Below are positions 17,068-25,854 of a stretch of DNA of 64,000 nt, in pieces (position 1 is the stretch's first letter; each line of letters starts with the position of its first letter). The translations under genes and the position numbers were made by a program. The notes beneath the pieces were generated by a model. That model saw nothing but the letters and a program-made list of their open reading frames with translations, was not told the DNA's origin and did no database searches. Origin of the DNA: JAVVHH01 sp963835135 (GTDB taxonomy: Bacteria > Pseudomonadota > Alphaproteobacteria > Acetobacterales > Acetobacteraceae); contig CAWIEF010000005.1 of the NCBI GenBank assembly GCA_963835135.1, forward strand, positions 620,001 through 684,000, read 5' to 3'.

Positions 17068-17764
17068 GAACACCTCCGCGCCCGCACCGAGCCTTGCCGA
17101 ACGCCTGGCGACCGTCCAGCAGCGCATCTTGGCGGCGACGGAACGCGCGGGCCGGGCTGCGGGCGCGGTCAGCCTGGTTGCGGTCTCCAAGACCCATGAC
17201 GCGGCGGCCGTGCAAGCCCTCATCGCGTGCGGGCAGCACCATTTCGGGGAAAACCGCGTTCAGGAGGCGGCAGGCAAGTTCCCGCCGCTGCGCGCCGCCG
17301 ACCCGACGCTACAACTGCATCTGATCGGCGCGCTGCAAACCAACAAGGCGCGCGACGCGGTCCGCCTCGCCGACGTGATCGAGAGCGTCGACCGCCCGCG
17401 CCTGCTCGACGCTATCGCGGTGGCGGTGCAGTCCGAGGGCCGCCGCCCCCGGCTGCTGATCCAGGTCAACGTCGGCGACGAGGCCCAGAAAGCCGGCGTC
17501 GCGCGCGCCGAGGCCGACCCGTTCATCGACGCCGCACAGGAGCGATTCGGCGACGATCTCGCGGGCCTCATGTGCATCCCCCCGGCCGACGCGGACCCGG
17601 CGCCGCACTTCGCCTGGCTCGCCGAATGTGCCCGCCGCCACGGCCTCCGAACCCTCTCGATGGGCATGTCCGGCGATTACGAGATCGCCATCCAGCATGG
17701 CGCCACGCATGTGCGCGTTGGCAGCGCCATTTTCGGCGCCCGCCCGGCCGCCGCTGGAGCCTGA
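17066..17764 (+). CDS. YggS/PROSC-family PLP homeostasis protein
   Basis: 232 aa TIM-barrel pyridoxal-phosphate carrier. LVAVSKTHDAAAVQALI carries the PLP Lys (~residue 42). FGENRVQEA, HLIGALQTNK, QVNVGDEAQKAGV and LSMGMSGDYEIAIQHGATHVRVGSAIFG are all diagnostic. It regulates free PLP and amino-acid metabolism rather than catalysing a reaction. The start codon overlaps the divergent ThiE-like start. Confidence 0.95.
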   Translation: MNTSAPAPSLAERLATVQQRILAATERAGRAAGAVSLVAVSKTHDAAAVQALIACGQHHFGENRVQEAAGKFPPLRAADPTLQLHLIGALQTNKARDAVRLADVIESVDRPRLLDAIAVAVQSEGRRPRLLIQVNVGDEAQKAGVARAEADPFIDAAQERFGDDLAGLMCIPPADADPAPHFAWLAECARRHGLRTLSMGMSGDYEIAIQHGATHVRVGSAIFGARPAAAGA

Positions 17765-17827
17765 GCAACTCTTGTATTCCGAAACGTTTCGCGTATGGTT
17801 TGAACGCTCAACGCCGAAGGAAGAACA

Positions 17828-18241
17828 ATGCGGAACGTCTACGGCCTGGTCGGAAGCGCCACCCTCCTAACCCTGTTGATCGGCTGCGCCGCCCAACCGC
17901 CCGCCACAGCCACGGCGGCAGCGCCAGCGCCCATGTCGTCCAGCGTCGCCGCCGTCGCCAGCGGCGGACTGGACGGCGTATACCGGTCGCCCACCGGCGC
18001 GGTCGCGGGCAACGCCCGCTGCGGCACGACGAAGTTCGGCTACCCGATCCGCGTCAGCGGCGGCGTTGCCTCGATGGCGTCCGTCATGAACGGGACGTTG
18101 GAAGGCCCGGTCGGGCCAGACAATTCCCTCAACATCGAAAAAGGCCGAGCCTTGCTCCGCGGTCAGTTTGCCAATGGGCAGTTCAACGGCACCTACAGCA
18201 CCGGCGGCTGCGCCTACACGCTGGCGTATACCAAGAGGTGA
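17828..18241 (+). CDS. Small secreted lipoprotein, unknown function
   Basis: 137 aa. Signal peptide with lipobox LIGC (Cys ~20) followed by an Ala/Pro/Thr-rich linker. The C-terminal ~90 residues include GLDGVYRSPTG, two Cys (NARCGTTKFG and STGGCAYTL) and FNGTYSTGGC, suggesting a small disulphide-bonded beta domain. I do not recognise a named family. Preceded by an AGGAAGAAC ribosome site. Confidence 0.75.
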   Translation: MRNVYGLVGSATLLTLLIGCAAQPPATATAAAPAPMSSSVAAVASGGLDGVYRSPTGAVAGNARCGTTKFGYPIRVSGGVASMASVMNGTLEGPVGPDNSLNIEKGRALLRGQFANGQFNGTYSTGGCAYTLAYTKR

Positions 18242-18314
18242 GGTGGTCCGGGGGAGCGGCGCCGACGCTTTGCCGTTACCCCCACTCCGCCGCGGGCGCG
18301 TATAAGGCGCCGAT

Positions 18315-20144
18315 ATGCCCCCACTCGCCGACACCGCTGCGATTGGCGCGCCGATGCGAGAGGCCCTCGTCGTGCTCGGCGCCGCAGCGATCGTCATTCC
18401 GCTTCTCCACCGGCTCAGGCTCAGCCCGGTGGTCGGCTACATGCTGGTCGGCCTCATCGCGGGGCCGTCCGGGCTCGGCGCGCTCGCCGAACGATGGCCA
18501 CCGCTCGGCCTGATCACCATCGCCGACCGCGCCCGCATCGAGCCAGTCGCCGATCTGGGCGTCGTCATGCTGATGTTCGCCATCGGCCTCGAGCTGTCAT
18601 GGGAACGTGTCGTCAGCCTGCGCCGCCTCGTCTTCGGCCTCGGCGCCCTGCAGGTCGCGACCTGCACCGGCGCCCTGGCCGGCGTGGTCGTCCTGCTCGG
18701 CGCGAGACCGGGCCCGGCCCTCGTCGCCGGCCTCGCGCTCGCGATGTCGTCGACCGCGATCGTCACGCAGGTCCTGGCCGACGAGCGGCGCATGACGAGC
18801 CTGGCCGGACGCGCCAGCTTCGCCGTGCTGCTGTTCCAAGACCTGGCCGTGGTTCCGATCCTGTTCCTGCTCGGCACGCTGGGCGGCGGCGGAAGCGGCT
18901 TCGCCGGCCTGTTCGGGGCCGTCGCCGAAGCCGTCTTGGCCATCATCGCCCTGGCGGCGATCGGCCGGCTCGGCCTGCGGCCGCTCTTCCGCAGCGTCGC
19001 CCGGACCGACAGCCCGGAGTTGTTCATGGCCGCCTGCCTGCTGGTCGTGCTGGCGACCGGGCTGGCGGCGGCCGCGGCGGGGCTGTCGATGGCGCTGGGC
19101 GCGCTGATCGCCGGGTTGCTGCTGGCCGAGACCGAGTATCGCCGCCAGGTCGAAGTCACCATTGAACCGTTCAAGGGCCTGCTGCTCGGCGTGTTCCTGA
19201 TCTCGGTGGGGCTTCGGCTCGACCTCGCGCGGCTTGCCGGTTCGCCGGCGTCGATCGTGGCGAGCGTCGTCGCCCTGGTCGGGCTGAAGGGGGCTCTCAC
19301 CTTCGGTCTGGCGCGCATGTTCCGGGTGCGCGGCGGGGCGGCACTGCAAGCGGCGCTGCTGCTCGGCCCCGGGGGCGAATTCGGCTTCATCATCGTCGGC
19401 CTTGCGGTCGCCCTCGGCGTGCTCGAGGGCGATCCGGGCCGCGACCTGTTTCTCGTCATCGCACTCTCGATGGCCGCGATCCCCGCGCTGTCCTGGGCAG
19501 GCCGAACGCTGGCTCCGCGGCCGCGCCCCAAGCCCAGCCCCGACCTCCTGCCCCCCGGCGGCCTGGCCCACAGATCCGCGATGGGCGAGGTCATCGTCGC
19601 CGGCTACGGCCGGGTCGGCCGCACCGTCGCGGCGATGCTGGACGCGCACGACATCGCCTGGGTGGCGCTCGACAGCGACATCGCCCGGGTCAGCGAAGCG
19701 AGGAAGGCGAAGCCGTCCGTGTTCTATGGCGACATGACTCAGCCGGCGCTGCTCAGCACCGTCGGCCTCGACACCGCCCGCGCCCTCGTCGTCACCATCG
19801 ACGACCGCAGCCGAGCCGACACCATCGTCCAGATCGCGCGCGCCGCCCGGCCGGACCTGCTGATCGTCGTCCGCGCCCGCGATGCCAAGCACGCGGCGCA
19901 TCTCTACGGGATGGGGGCGACCGACGCCGTGCCGGAAACCATCGAAGCCAGCCTGCAGCTTTCCGAGGCCGTTCTGGTCGATCTCGGGGTGCCGATGGGG
20001 CCCGTCCTGGTGTCCATCCACGAGGAGCGCGCCCGCTTGCAGGCCGACATCCGCCGCATGGCGCCCGACGACGCCACGATCCCCCTCCGTCCGCGCAAAC
20101 GGCTGCGCGAGGCGATCTCCGCGGCAGGTCGGCCGGTTGATTGA
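18315..20144 (+). CDS. CPA2-family K+/H+ antiporter with RCK domain (Kef type)
   Basis: 609 aa. Residues ~15-390 form about 12 membrane segments of a Na+/H+-exchanger domain (SPVVGYMLVGLIAGPSG, FAIGLELSWE, MSSTAIVTQVL, FQDLAVVPIL). Residues ~420-540 are a TrkA-N NAD-binding domain with VAGYGRVGRTVA. This is the YbaL/KefB-like architecture that couples K+ efflux to proton uptake under nucleotide control. The gene stands alone; no KefF/G ancillary subunit is visible. Confidence 0.92.
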   Translation: MPPLADTAAIGAPMREALVVLGAAAIVIPLLHRLRLSPVVGYMLVGLIAGPSGLGALAERWPPLGLITIADRARIEPVADLGVVMLMFAIGLELSWERVVSLRRLVFGLGALQVATCTGALAGVVVLLGARPGPALVAGLALAMSSTAIVTQVLADERRMTSLAGRASFAVLLFQDLAVVPILFLLGTLGGGGSGFAGLFGAVAEAVLAIIALAAIGRLGLRPLFRSVARTDSPELFMAACLLVVLATGLAAAAAGLSMALGALIAGLLLAETEYRRQVEVTIEPFKGLLLGVFLISVGLRLDLARLAGSPASIVASVVALVGLKGALTFGLARMFRVRGGAALQAALLLGPGGEFGFIIVGLAVALGVLEGDPGRDLFLVIALSMAAIPALSWAGRTLAPRPRPKPSPDLLPPGGLAHRSAMGEVIVAGYGRVGRTVAAMLDAHDIAWVALDSDIARVSEARKAKPSVFYGDMTQPALLSTVGLDTARALVVTIDDRSRADTIVQIARAARPDLLIVVRARDAKHAAHLYGMGATDAVPETIEASLQLSEAVLVDLGVPMGPVLVSIHEERARLQADIRRMAPDDATIPLRPRKRLREAISAAGRPVD

Positions 20145-20190
20145 GCGAAGGATGCGGCGCATAGGCGCAGCATCGGAGGAGAGCGGCATC

Positions 20191-21006
20191 ATGGATCAGG
20201 CGGTCAGCGGTCACACCTACGCATCCGGCAAGATGCTGGCGGCGGTGCAGGACGGCGTGGGCACGGTCACGTTCAACCAGCCCGAGAAGCGCAACGCCAT
20301 GTCGATCGAGATGTGGGACGGGCTGACCGACATCCTCGCCGCCTGGGCGCATGACGACGCCGTCCGCTGCGTGGTGCTGACTGGCGCCGGCGACAAGGCG
20401 TTCGTCTCCGGCGCGGACATCTCGCAGTTCGAGAAGAACCGCAGCAATGCCGACGCGCAGAAGGAATACGACAAGCTCACCAGCGCGGGCCGCGCGACGC
20501 TGACGAATTACGCCAAGCCGGTGATCGCCCGCATCCAGGGGTTCTGCCTGGGCGGCGGCCTCGGCATCGCCATGGCGGCGGATATCCGGATCGCCGCCGA
20601 GGGCGCCCAGTTCGGCATTCCCGCCGCCAAGCTGGGCATCGCCTATGGCTGGGACATGGTTCGACGGCTCAACTCGCTGGTCGGCCACGCGAACGCCCGC
20701 ATGATCCTGTTCACGGGCGAGCGGTTCGGCGCCGCGGAGGCTGCCCGCATCGGCCTGGTCAACCGGGTCGTGCCCGAGGCCGAACTCGACGCCACGGTGG
20801 ACGCGCTCGCCCGTACGATGGCCGGCAACGCGCCGCTCTCGCTGGGCGGCATGAAGTTCATTCTCGGCCAATCCCTCCGCGACCCGGCCGATCGCGACAT
20901 GCAGGCCGTGTCCCAAGCCGTGTCCACCTGCTTCGACAGCGCCGACTACACCGAGGGCCGCACGGCCTTCATGGAAAAGCGCAAGCCGCGCTTCCAAGGA
21001 AAGTAA
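20191..21006 (+). CDS. Enoyl-CoA hydratase/isomerase family protein
   Basis: 271 aa crotonase-fold protein. FNQPEKRNAMS, the oxyanion-hole SGADISQF (~residue 75), IQGFCLGGGLGIAMAADIRIA (second oxyanion Gly) and FGIPAAKLGIAYG are visible. The two catalytic Glu positions of true hydratases are not both evident, so a hydratase, isomerase or related role is open. ATG at 20191 has GGAGGA upstream; an earlier frame opening inside the antiporter gene is spurious. Confidence 0.9.
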   Translation: MDQAVSGHTYASGKMLAAVQDGVGTVTFNQPEKRNAMSIEMWDGLTDILAAWAHDDAVRCVVLTGAGDKAFVSGADISQFEKNRSNADAQKEYDKLTSAGRATLTNYAKPVIARIQGFCLGGGLGIAMAADIRIAAEGAQFGIPAAKLGIAYGWDMVRRLNSLVGHANARMILFTGERFGAAEAARIGLVNRVVPEAELDATVDALARTMAGNAPLSLGGMKFILGQSLRDPADRDMQAVSQAVSTCFDSADYTEGRTAFMEKRKPRFQGK

Positions 21007-21016
21007 CCAACCGTTC

Positions 21017-22705
21017 ATGCCCTTCCCTGACGTCAACCCCGCCTTCACCGAAGCGCTCACCGCGCGCAACTACGCCGAACCCACGCCGGTGCAGAGCGCC
21101 GTCCTGGTGCCCGAGGCGGACGGCCGCGACCTGCTCGTCTCGGCCCAGACCGGCTCCGGCAAGACGGTCGCCTTCGGCTTGGCCTTCGCGCCGACCCTGC
21201 TCCAGGGAGCCGAGCGGTTCGGCCCAGCCGGCGCGCCGCTCGCACTGGTGATCGCGCCGACACGCGAACTCGCCATCCAGGTCAAGGCCGAGTTGACCTG
21301 GCTCTACGCCAAGACCGGCGCACGCATCGCGTCATGCGTCGGCGGCATGGACGCCCGCGCCGAGGCCCGCGCCCTGGCGCAGGGAGCGCACATCGTCGTC
21401 GGCACGCCCGGCCGGCTGCGCGACCACACCGAGCGGGGCCGTCTCGACTTGGCCCAGGTCCGCGTGGCCGTGCTCGACGAGGCCGACGAGATGCTCGACA
21501 TGGGATTCCGCGAGGAGCTCGAGTTCCTGCTCGACGCGACCCCGGCCGAGCGCCGCACGCTGCTGTTCTCGGCCACGATCCCCAAGGAGATCGCCGCCCT
21601 CGCCCGGCGCTACCAGAAGGACAGCCTGCGCCTCGATGTCGGCGGCCGGAACGAGCCGCATGTCGACATCGAGTACCGCGCCATCACCGTCGCCCCGCAC
21701 GACATCGAGCGCGCGGCGGTCAACCTGCTCCGCTATTTCGAGGTCCGCGCCGCGCTCGTGTTCTGCGCCACCCGCGAGGCGGTCCGCCGGCTCCAGGGCC
21801 GGCTGCTCGAGCGCGGCTTCGACGCCGTGGCGCTCTCGGGCGAACTCAGCCAGCACGAGCGCAACGGCGCGCTGCAATCGCTGCGCGACGGCCGCTCCCG
21901 CGTCTGCGTCTGCACCGATGTCGCCGCCCGCGGGCTCGACCTGCCGGCGCTCGACCTGGTCATCCATGCCGATCTGCCGCGCGACAAGGAGACGATGCTG
22001 CACCGCTCCGGCCGCACCGGCCGGGCTGGCCGCAAGGGCGTGTCCGTCCTGATCGTGCCGTTCCCGCGCCGCCGCCGGGCCGAGATGCTGTTCACCTCCG
22101 CCGGCGTCGATCCCGGCTGGAGCGACCCGCCCGGGGCCGACCTCATCGCGGCCCGCGACAACGAGCGGCTGCTCGAGGACAAGCGCCTGGCCGAAGAGCT
22201 GACCGACGAGGACAAGACGGCCGCACAGGAGTTGCTGGAGAAGTTCTCACCCGAACAGCTCGCCGCCGCCGTTTCGCGGTTCTGGCGCGCCGAGCTGCCC
22301 GCGCCCGAGGACGGCTTCACCCCGCCGCCGCAGAGCTTCCGCGACACTGGGCCGCGCACCGCCCACGAGACCGGCCCGCGCGACCCGGCGCGGCGTCCGA
22401 CACGCGACAACGGCGCCCCGGGCGGGGTCTGGTTCCGTCTGTCCGTCGGCCGCAAGAACCACGCCGACCCGAAATGGCTGATCCCGCTGATCTGCCGCCA
22501 GGGCAACGTCACCAAGGCCGAGATCGGTTCGATCCGCATTTTCGAGAAAGAGACCAAGTTCGAGATCGCCGCCGCCGCCGCGTCCGCCTTTGCCGACGCC
22601 GTCGAGGCCGCCGGCTCGCACGATCCCAAGATCGAGGCCGCCCTCCCGCCCGGCGGCGCGCCCCAGGCCGGCGCCCGCCCTCGCCGCCCCCCTCGCCCGC
22701 ACTAG
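21017..22705 (+). CDS. DEAD-box RNA helicase with DbpA-type RNA-binding domain
   Basis: 562 aa. Helicase core: Q-motif region NYAEPTPVQSAVL, Walker A SAQTGSGKTVAFGLAF, DEADEMLDMGF, SAT, and HRSGRTGRAGRKG. After a Pro/Arg-rich linker (~residues 440-470) the C-terminus (WFRLSVGRKNHADPKWLIPL) matches the DbpA/CsdA RNA-binding domain. This combination resembles DeaD/CsdA helicases acting in ribosome assembly and cold adaptation. It begins 11 bases after the enoyl-CoA hydratase. Confidence 0.95.
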   Translation: MPFPDVNPAFTEALTARNYAEPTPVQSAVLVPEADGRDLLVSAQTGSGKTVAFGLAFAPTLLQGAERFGPAGAPLALVIAPTRELAIQVKAELTWLYAKTGARIASCVGGMDARAEARALAQGAHIVVGTPGRLRDHTERGRLDLAQVRVAVLDEADEMLDMGFREELEFLLDATPAERRTLLFSATIPKEIAALARRYQKDSLRLDVGGRNEPHVDIEYRAITVAPHDIERAAVNLLRYFEVRAALVFCATREAVRRLQGRLLERGFDAVALSGELSQHERNGALQSLRDGRSRVCVCTDVAARGLDLPALDLVIHADLPRDKETMLHRSGRTGRAGRKGVSVLIVPFPRRRRAEMLFTSAGVDPGWSDPPGADLIAARDNERLLEDKRLAEELTDEDKTAAQELLEKFSPEQLAAAVSRFWRAELPAPEDGFTPPPQSFRDTGPRTAHETGPRDPARRPTRDNGAPGGVWFRLSVGRKNHADPKWLIPLICRQGNVTKAEIGSIRIFEKETKFEIAAAAASAFADAVEAAGSHDPKIEAALPPGGAPQAGARPRRPPRPH

Positions 22706-22790
22706 CAGTCCACCGGCTCACGGTCTTATGCGCTGTCGATCGCCGTCAGCGGCCCCACACAGAAGAGCGTCCACAACGCCTAGGATTGCG

Positions 22791-23879
22791 ATGCTCCGTA
22801 GCCGATCGACCCTCGCCCTTTCCGCCGCGCTGGCGTTCCTCGCTGTCCCGGTCCACGCCGACCCCCGCCTTACGCCCGTTGCGAGCTTCGACCACCAAGT
22901 CACCGGCGTCGCGGTCACCGCCGATGGCCGCCGCTTCGTGAACTTCCCACGCTGGACCGACGACGCTCCGATCTCGGTGGCCGAGATCCTACCGAACGGC
23001 GCCCTGCGCCCCTACCCGGACGGGAAGTGGAACAGCTGGCGCAACGCCAAATCGGGTGAGATGCCCGTCGGCGACTACTTCGTCTGCGTGCAGTCCATCG
23101 TGCCGGATGGCCGCGGCAATCTGTGGGTCGTCGACCCCGGCGCCCCCGGCAACGAGCGCATCCTGCCGCAAGCCCCCAAGCTCGTCCGGATCGACCTGAA
23201 GAGCAACACGGTCAGCAAGGTGATCGCGGTGCCCGACACCGTCGCGCTGCAGGGCACCTACCTCAACGACATCCGCTTCTCGCCGGAGGGCCGCATGGCC
23301 TACCTGACCGATAGCGGCACCCGCGGCGCCATCGTCGTGGTCGACCTCGAGAGCGGCAAGAGCTGGCGCGCCCTCGACGGCCATCCGTCGACGCAGCTCG
23401 ACAAGTCGGTCACCGTGGCGGTCCAGGGCAAGCCGCTCCGCCGCCCCGATGGCCGGCAGCCCGCCTTCGGGGTCGACGGCATCGCGATCTCGAACGACGG
23501 CGCGACGCTCTACTACCAGGCGCTCGACGGCAAGACGCTCTACTCCATACCGACCGCCAAGCTGCAGGACGGCGTCTCCGAAGCCGACCGCGGCGACGCG
23601 GTCAAGACCATCGCGACGACGCAGGTCACCGACGGGCTTTGGATGAGCAAGGCTGGCGTCCTCTACCTCACATCCCCTTCCGACAACTCGGTCAAGAAGC
23701 TGAGCGGAGACAAGGTGGAAACGGTGCTGACGGACAAGCGCCTGCGCTGGCCGGACACCTTCTCCGAAGGTCCTGACGGCACGATGTATGTCACCGCCAG
23801 CCACATCCAGGACACCGCCTGGTTCAAGCCGAACGCTCCGGCCTCGATCAAGACGGAGCTGTTCTCCTTCAAGCCGTAA
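22791..23879 (+). CDS. Secreted royal-jelly/Yellow-family beta-propeller protein
   Basis: 362 aa. Signal peptide (LALSAALAFLAVPVHADP) then repeated propeller blades: FVNFPRWTDD, NLWVVDPGAPG, YLNDIRFSPEGRMAYLTDSG and WPDTFSEGPDGTMYVTASHIQD. These match bacterial proteins of the major royal jelly protein (Yellow) family, related to SMP-30/gluconolactonase propellers. Function in bacteria is unknown; a periplasmic lactonase-like or ligand-binding role is inference. A terminator-like hairpin follows at 23890. Confidence 0.85.
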   Translation: MLRSRSTLALSAALAFLAVPVHADPRLTPVASFDHQVTGVAVTADGRRFVNFPRWTDDAPISVAEILPNGALRPYPDGKWNSWRNAKSGEMPVGDYFVCVQSIVPDGRGNLWVVDPGAPGNERILPQAPKLVRIDLKSNTVSKVIAVPDTVALQGTYLNDIRFSPEGRMAYLTDSGTRGAIVVVDLESGKSWRALDGHPSTQLDKSVTVAVQGKPLRRPDGRQPAFGVDGIAISNDGATLYYQALDGKTLYSIPTAKLQDGVSEADRGDAVKTIATTQVTDGLWMSKAGVLYLTSPSDNSVKKLSGDKVETVLTDKRLRWPDTFSEGPDGTMYVTASHIQDTAWFKPNAPASIKTELFSFKP

Positions 23880-23889
23880 GCCGGGTTCG

Positions 23890-23915
23890 GGAGCCCGGCG
23901 GTCGAGCCGGGCTCC
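23890..23915 (+). terminator. Terminator-like hairpin
   Basis: Perfect 10-bp stem GGAGCCCGGC / GCCGGGCTCC with a six-base loop, 11 bases past the propeller-protein stop. It is followed by a pyrimidine-rich TCCTCCC stretch without a true U-run, so efficiency is uncertain. Confidence 0.5.
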
Positions 23916-23960
23916 TCCTCCCGATTGGCGATATCGGCGCACACTTGGTATGCCTGCTTC

Positions 23961-24749
23961 ATGGCCGACCCAATCGACATCAGCGCCGTCGCGCTCGCGG
24001 TCCGTGACCTCGACCGGGTCGCACGCTTCTATCAGGACGCGATCGGTCTGGCCCTCATCGAGACCGGTCCCGATGAGGCCTGGCTCGGCGTCTCCGGCCG
24101 AACGCTGCTGCGCCTGCTGCACCGCCCGGATTTCCTGCCTGTCGATCCGCGCGCGGCTGGACTGTTCCATACCGCCTTCCTGCTGCCGACGCGCGCCGAT
24201 CTCGGCCGATGGCTGCGCCATGCCACCGGGCACCACCTGGCGATCGACGGCGCGGCCGATCACCTCGTCAGCGAAGCCGTCTATCTGGCGGATCCCGAGG
24301 GCAATGGCATCGAGGTCTATGCCGACCGGCCGCGCACCGCCTGGCGCTGGAAGGGCGGCCTGGTCGCCATGGACAACGCCCGCCTCGACATGGCCGCCTT
24401 GATGGCCCTCGACGACCGCCCTTGGACCGGCGCGCCCGCCGGCACCATCATCGGCCACGTCCATCTGCAAGTTGGCGCTCTCGACGAGGCCGAGCGGTTC
24501 TACATTGGCGAACTCGGCATGGACGTGACCCGGCGCGTCCCGCAGGCGACGTTCCTCTCCACCGGCGGCTACCACCATCACCTCGCGATCAACACCTGGC
24601 GGAGCCAAGGCGCCGGCCCGCGCGACCCGGGCCGCGCCGGCCTGGCCGCGGTGACGCTGCGAACGAACCAGGGCGCCCCGCACGCGACGGCCTCCCGGAC
24701 CGACCCGTGGGGCACGACGATCGATTTCATCAACGGAGACACGAATTGA
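23961..24749 (+). CDS. VOC-family extradiol dioxygenase/glyoxalase-like protein
   Basis: 262 aa with two vicinal-oxygen-chelate modules: the first starts ISAVALAVRDLDRVARFYQDAIGL, the second at ~residue 160 with GHVHLQVGALDEAERFYIGELG. Metal ligands are suggested by LFHTAFL, GHVHL and GIEVY (Glu). The layout matches CatE/YfiE-type catechol-2,3-dioxygenase homologues. The substrate is unknown. Its stop overlaps the TTG start of the DoxX gene. Confidence 0.85.
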   Translation: MADPIDISAVALAVRDLDRVARFYQDAIGLALIETGPDEAWLGVSGRTLLRLLHRPDFLPVDPRAAGLFHTAFLLPTRADLGRWLRHATGHHLAIDGAADHLVSEAVYLADPEGNGIEVYADRPRTAWRWKGGLVAMDNARLDMAALMALDDRPWTGAPAGTIIGHVHLQVGALDEAERFYIGELGMDVTRRVPQATFLSTGGYHHHLAINTWRSQGAGPRDPGRAGLAAVTLRTNQGAPHATASRTDPWGTTIDFINGDTN

Positions 24750-25162
24750 GCACCACGATGTCCGCCCGGGCGCTGACCCTGTCCGACACTTGGGCGCCTC
24801 GCGCGCTCGCCGTCCTGCGCATCGTCGCCGGGCTTCTCTTCATCGAGCACGGCACGCAGAAGCTGTTCGCGTTCCCTGCCGCGCCATCCTTCCCAATGCC
24901 GTCCGCGTTCAGCTTACTCTGGATCGGAGCGGTCCTGGAGACCGGCGGCGGGCTGCTGGTCGCACTCGGATTGTTCGCCCGACCCGCCGCCTTCATCATC
25001 TCGGGCGAGATGGCCGTCGCTTATTTCCTGTTCCACGCGCCTCGCAACTTCTTCCCCATCATCAACGGCGGCGAAAGCGCGATCCTCTACTGCTTCATCT
25101 TCCTCTACATCGCCGCGGCCGGTCCCGGCGCCTGGTCCATCGACCGCTCGATCCGCCGCTAA
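24746..25162 (+). CDS. DoxX-family membrane protein
   Basis: 138 aa with four predicted membrane segments. VLRIVAGLLFIEHGTQKLFAF and ARPAAFIISGEMAVAYFLFHAPRNFFPIINGGESA are hallmarks of DoxX proteins. Start chosen at TTG 24746, overlapping the previous TGA, because GGAG lies 7 bases before it; the ATG at 24758 is too far from that site. Its stop overlaps the convergent lutC stop by four bases. Confidence 0.9.
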   Translation: MSTTMSARALTLSDTWAPRALAVLRIVAGLLFIEHGTQKLFAFPAAPSFPMPSAFSLLWIGAVLETGGGLLVALGLFARPAAFIISGEMAVAYFLFHAPRNFFPIINGGESAILYCFIFLYIAAAGPGAWSIDRSIRR

Positions 25163-25854
25163 AGCCTCGCGCTCGCGTCGTCCTCGATCAGGACGACGTG
25201 GAGCCGCCGGGGTCCGTGGGCACCCAGCTCCAACGTCTGCTCGATGTCGGCCGAGCGCGATGGCCCGGTCACGAGCATGACGTTGCGCGGCAACGCCGGG
25301 GTCTGGCCGTCGCTCTCGCCCCGCAACAGGTCCCACGCGTCCTCGTATGGGCCGACGATGCGCGATGCGCGGAGAACCACCACCGCCGTGTCGGGCAGGA
25401 GGTTGATCGTGGTCGGCCGCTCCGGCGCGCTCGGAAACATCAGCGTCCCGGTCTCGGCCACGGCGGCGAAAGCGTGCTGCACGCTGACCAGATCGGTCGC
25501 CTCCGCTCGGCCCTGGCGGATCTGCAGCAAGGGCCGGGTCGCCCAGGGGATGGCGCGCAGCTCCGGATGCGGCGACATCACCAGCGTGCTGGGCAGGTTC
25601 TGCGATGCCAGGTAGTCCGCCACCGCCTCCGGCACGGCATCCGCGTCAGGCACCCGCGTCACGGTGCCGAACTCCTTTTCCACGTTGCGCACGAACAGGT
25701 CGACTTGCTCGGCCCTCGGAAGTTGGCTGCGCGCCGGAATTAGGTGCCGCGGCGGCCGCTCCAACCGGCCCCGCAGCATCGCTTGCTGATCGGCCGGCAA
25801 CTCGCCACGCCGCAGGCTCCGCCTGATGCTGCCGAGGACCGCATCCCGCGTCAT
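25159..25854 (-). CDS. lutC: Lactate utilisation protein C (LUD domain)
   Basis: 231 aa LUD-domain protein. ESVAETGTLM-like pattern is seen as AVAETGTLMFPS, with TTINLLPDTAVVVLRASRIVG and the closing VTGPSRSADIEQTLELGAHGPRRLHVVLIED, all typical of LutC. It is one of three subunits of the iron-sulphur L-lactate oxidising system. Overlaps lutB by four bases (ATGA). Confidence 0.93.
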   Translation of the reverse strand: MTRDAVLGSIRRSLRRGELPADQQAMLRGRLERPPRHLIPARSQLPRAEQVDLFVRNVEKEFGTVTRVPDADAVPEAVADYLASQNLPSTLVMSPHPELRAIPWATRPLLQIRQGRAEATDLVSVQHAFAAVAETGTLMFPSAPERPTTINLLPDTAVVVLRASRIVGPYEDAWDLLRGESDGQTPALPRNVMLVTGPSRSADIEQTLELGAHGPRRLHVVLIEDDASARL

